A DNA stretch of 7,721 bases from Acidimicrobiales bacterium (GTDB lineage: Bacteria > Actinomycetota > Acidimicrobiia > Acidimicrobiales > Palsa-688). Both the position numbers and the translations under genes were made by a program. Position 1 is the stretch's first letter; every line of letters begins with the position of its first letter. The stretch covers positions 1-7,721 of the forward strand of contig JAFAWZ010000173.1 in the NCBI GenBank assembly GCA_019241495.1, written 5' to 3'. This document shows positions 6,092 to 7,721 of this stretch, piece by piece. The notes beneath the pieces were generated by a model that was not told where the DNA came from, did not search any database, and saw only the letters and a program-made list of their open reading frames with translations.

Positions 6092-6292
6092 TCAGCTCTC
6101 GATGGTTATCGCCAGCTCGGGGCAGGCCGCCGCGCCCCGCCGCGCCTCGTCCTCGCGCTCCGGTGGGACCTCGATGGACTTGCCCCGCCAGGCGTTGTAA
6201 CCCAGCTCATCAAGCTCGTAGAACTCCGGGGAGACCGCGTTGCAGCGGGCGTGGCCGGTGCAACGGCTGTCGTCGACATGGACCTTCATCAT
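6092..6292 (-). CDS. Small [3Fe-4S]-type ferredoxin with CxxHxxC motif
   Basis: A 66-residue ferredoxin. C11, H14 and C17 form CTGHARC, and C57 followed by P58 completes the cluster set, so three cysteines remain with a histidine in place of the second. This CxxHxxC...CP pattern is known from actinobacterial ferredoxins that pass electrons to cytochrome P450s and other oxygenases, and usually bind a 3Fe-4S cluster. The start taken is ATG 6292 because GTGAGGG lies 8 bases upstream. A GTG at 6307, overlapping the luciferase-like gene's stop as GTGA, would add five residues (MRVRP) and is a fair alternative. No P450 or ferredoxin reductase is visible in the window, so its redox partner is either outside or one of the operon's own oxidoreductases. 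Confidence 0.88.
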   Translation of the reverse strand: MMKVHVDDSRCTGHARCNAVSPEFYELDELGYNAWRGKSIEVPPEREDEARRGAAACPELAITIES

Positions 6293-6303
6293 TGGTCGAA
6301 CCC

Positions 6304-7278
6304 TCACTTTCCTGCCATGCGCTCGACGACGGGGGCGAATTCGTCGGCCACGTGATCGAGCACCGTCACATACGAGAAGCCGTAGCGTTCGCGACGTTCT
6401 TCGAGGATGTCACAGATCGAATCGACCGATCCCAACAGAGCGTGGGGGTGCTCGAGGACATCGCCGCTCGGCAGACCGAAATAGCCTGTGAACGTCTCGG
6501 CGACCGCCCTTGCGTCATTGGTGACCGAGGTGAAGTACGCACCGATCTCCAAGCAGATGTCGTCCCACCTCTCCCCCGCCGCCTGGCGAACCCAATCGAT
6601 CTTCTCCAACGTCAGGGCCGCGGTGGACTCCTGGGTACCGTCGGAGCTGATCTTCCCGGCCCGGTTGTTGACGTTGAACGCCACGATGTCGGCTTGGCGA
6701 GCGGCCAGCTCGAGCACCTTGCGACCGCCCCCACCCACGGCGATCGGGGGGCACGGACCCTGGACCGGCTTCGGCGATCCCTCGAAGCCCGACGCGCTCA
6801 CTCCGTGCTTACCGTTCACATCGACCGGTCCGTCACCCATGCACGCCCGGATCACGTCGATGACCTCCCCGAGACGGGCGATGCGCACTCCAGGCGAGTC
6901 GAAGGGGATCCCCATGGCTTCGTATTCCTTGACGATCCACCCCGCTCCGAGGCCTATCTCCAAGCGCCCTTCGCTGAAAACGTCGATGGTGGCGAGCTCC
7001 TTGGCCAGCACGACGGGGTTGTGATAGTCGACGGCGATCACCCGGAACCCGACCTGCAAAGTGCCCGTGGCCTCGGCGGCCACGACGACCGCGGGAATCG
7101 ACGCGACCGGTTGGGGCGCGTGGTTCGATTCCTCCATGGCCCGGCCGGGGCCAGCGTAATGGTCGTTGTACAGGATGCTGTAGTACCCGAGCGACTCGAG
7201 CTTGCGGGCCTTTTCCTTGACCTCGGAGGCGGAGGCACCCAGCGAGCACATGACGCCGAACTGGAACGGTTTGGTCAT
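6304..7278 (-). CDS. Luciferase-like (LLM class) F420-dependent oxidoreductase
   Basis: A 324-residue TIM-barrel oxidoreductase of the bacterial luciferase-like family, in the form common among F420-using actinobacteria. Visible marks are the N-terminal strand FQFGVM (5-10), the conserved YNDHY (37-41), FRVIAVDYHNPVVLAKELATID (78-99), the signature GRLEIGLGAGW with following KEYEAMGI (104-124) and PPIAVGGGG (177-185). Length is typical. The ATG start has GGAGGGG (7290-7284) 5 bases upstream. It is the first gene of the minus-strand operon. It would carry out a hydride transfer with F420 (or a flavin-dependent monooxygenation) on a pathway intermediate; cofactor choice is inferred from family and lineage. 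It is paralogous to the divergent gene at 7455: the first 89 residues align without gaps, with 49 identities by hand count. Confidence 0.9.
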   Translation of the reverse strand: MTKPFQFGVMCSLGASASEVKEKARKLESLGYYSILYNDHYAGPGRAMEESNHAPQPVASIPAVVVAAEATGTLQVGFRVIAVDYHNPVVLAKELATIDVFSEGRLEIGLGAGWIVKEYEAMGIPFDSPGVRIARLGEVIDVIRACMGDGPVDVNGKHGVSASGFEGSPKPVQGPCPPIAVGGGGRKVLELAARQADIVAFNVNNRAGKISSDGTQESTAALTLEKIDWVRQAAGERWDDICLEIGAYFTSVTNDARAVAETFTGYFGLPSGDVLEHPHALLGSVDSICDILEERRERYGFSYVTVLDHVADEFAPVVERMAGK

Positions 7279-7308
7279 CGTCGCCCCTCCCCTTCTGACG
7301 TGCCTCCT

Positions 7309-7324
7309 GTGACCTGCGGGTCAC
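7309..7324. promoter_or_regulatory. Perfect 6+6 bp inverted repeat, candidate operator
   Basis: GTGACC-TGCG-GGTCAC is a perfect inverted repeat centred about 40 bases upstream of the start of the minus-strand operon. A weak TAGCGT (7328-7323, minus strand) resembling an actinobacterial -10 box overlaps one end, without a recognisable -35. A regulator bound here would block or govern entry into the operon and perhaps the divergent gene. The size and spacing fit a dimeric regulator site. Confidence 0.4.
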
Positions 7325-7341
7325 GCTAACACATGGCATTG

Positions 7342-7359
7342 CCGGCCCCCGAGGGCCGG
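7342..7359. repeat. GC-rich inverted repeat (7-bp stem, 4-base loop) in the divergent region
   Basis: CCGGCCC (7342-7348) pairs perfectly with GGGCCGG (7353-7359) around CCGA. No T run follows on the plus strand, so it is not a standard terminator. It could separate the two divergent promoters, bind a protein, or fold in a leader RNA. In a GC-rich genome a chance palindrome of this composition is not rare. Confidence 0.4.
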
Positions 7360-7454
7360 ATCGGCTCTGCCCCCAACCCAAGGTGCCGACCAAGGGGGCG
7401 CTCGGATATCGTCCCACCGACACACTTTCGACTTTGACCCGAGAGGAAATCCAC

Positions 7455-7721
7455 ATGACTCGTCCATTTCGGTTTGGAGTGATGACCAACGGGGGCACCA
7501 CCACGAGCGGCGTGGTCGACCTGGCCAAGAAGGTGGAAGACCTCGGGTACGGAGCCATCTACTACAACGACCACTACGTGGGGCCGGGCCAGGCCATGCA
7601 GGCTGCCAACCACGGCCCTCAGGAGCTGGCGGCCATCCCGATCGCGACCCTCGCAGCCACCGCCACGACCAACCTGGTCATAGGTTTCCGCGTCGTCTGC
7701 ATCGACTATCACCACCCGGTC
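7455..7721 (+). CDS. Luciferase-like (LLM class) F420-dependent oxidoreductase, N-terminal part (cut by the window edge)
   Basis: The first 89 codons of a second luciferase-like oxidoreductase. It begins MTRPFRFGVM and has YNDHY (37-41), GPGQAM (43-48) and GFRVVCIDYHHPV (77-89), the same landmarks at the same positions as the protein starting at 7278 on the other strand, with about 55% identity and no gaps. The ATG has GAGAGG (7441-7446) 8 bases upstream. A full-length member would be about 320 residues, so roughly 28% is present. The divergent arrangement suggests duplication with inversion, with the two enzymes perhaps acting on related substrates or under one control region. Catalytic details of the C-terminal part cannot be judged. 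Confidence 0.88.
   Translation, partial: MTRPFRFGVMTNGGTTTSGVVDLAKKVEDLGYGAIYYNDHYVGPGQAMQAANHGPQELAAIPIATLAATATTNLVIGFRVVCIDYHHPV

Noticed and set aside
4807..7329. 840-codon plus-strand open frame
   Set aside because: It lies wholly antisense to the CoA-transferase, ferredoxin and luciferase-like genes, is rich in Arg, Gly, Pro and His with no recognisable domain, and arises from the high GC content.

Overview
This window is GC-rich, tightly packed DNA of actinobacterial character. Many starts are GTG, three gene junctions are 4-base GTGA overlaps, and two luciferase-like proteins of F420-dependent type are present together with a histidine-containing small ferredoxin. An uncultured or environmental actinomycete, possibly an Acidimicrobiia-like lineage, is the best guess; the lineage is inference. 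No rRNA, tRNA, CRISPR array or insertion sequence was seen.

Region 1 (1-2340) holds a divergent pair of transcription units. On the minus strand, starting at 584 and running off the left edge, is an N-acyl-D-amino-acid deacylase of the amidohydrolase superfamily. On the plus strand, after a 131-base divergent promoter region with an 8+8 bp palindrome, is a gene (716-1300) interrupted by an in-frame TGA at 1055-1057. The TGA sits in a U-G-G-C-T context, is followed by a 7-bp GC hairpin of bacterial SECIS type, and the coding frame continues for 80 codons. I read it as a UGSC-family selenoprotein that ordinary gene callers would split in two. Its stop overlaps the start of a 347-residue cysteine-containing protein of unknown function (1297-2340), so the two are probably translated together as a redox pair.

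Region 2 (2347-7278) is one long minus-strand operon, transcribed from the right: F420-type luciferase-like oxidoreductase, 3Fe-4S-type ferredoxin, two adjacent class III CoA-transferases, a cupin and a short-chain dehydrogenase. Junctions are overlapping or very short apart from a 57-base gap before the cupin. The set looks like a catabolic pathway that activates an acid as its CoA thioester and oxidises it, but the substrate cannot be read from sequence. Convergent genes at 2340/2347 are only 6 bases apart.

Region 3 (7279-7721) is a 176-base divergent intergenic region with two perfect inverted repeats, then the start of a second luciferase-like protein (7455 onward, cut by the window edge). 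It is a gapless 89-residue match, about 55% identical, to the protein encoded on the other side, so this is a divergent paralogous pair.
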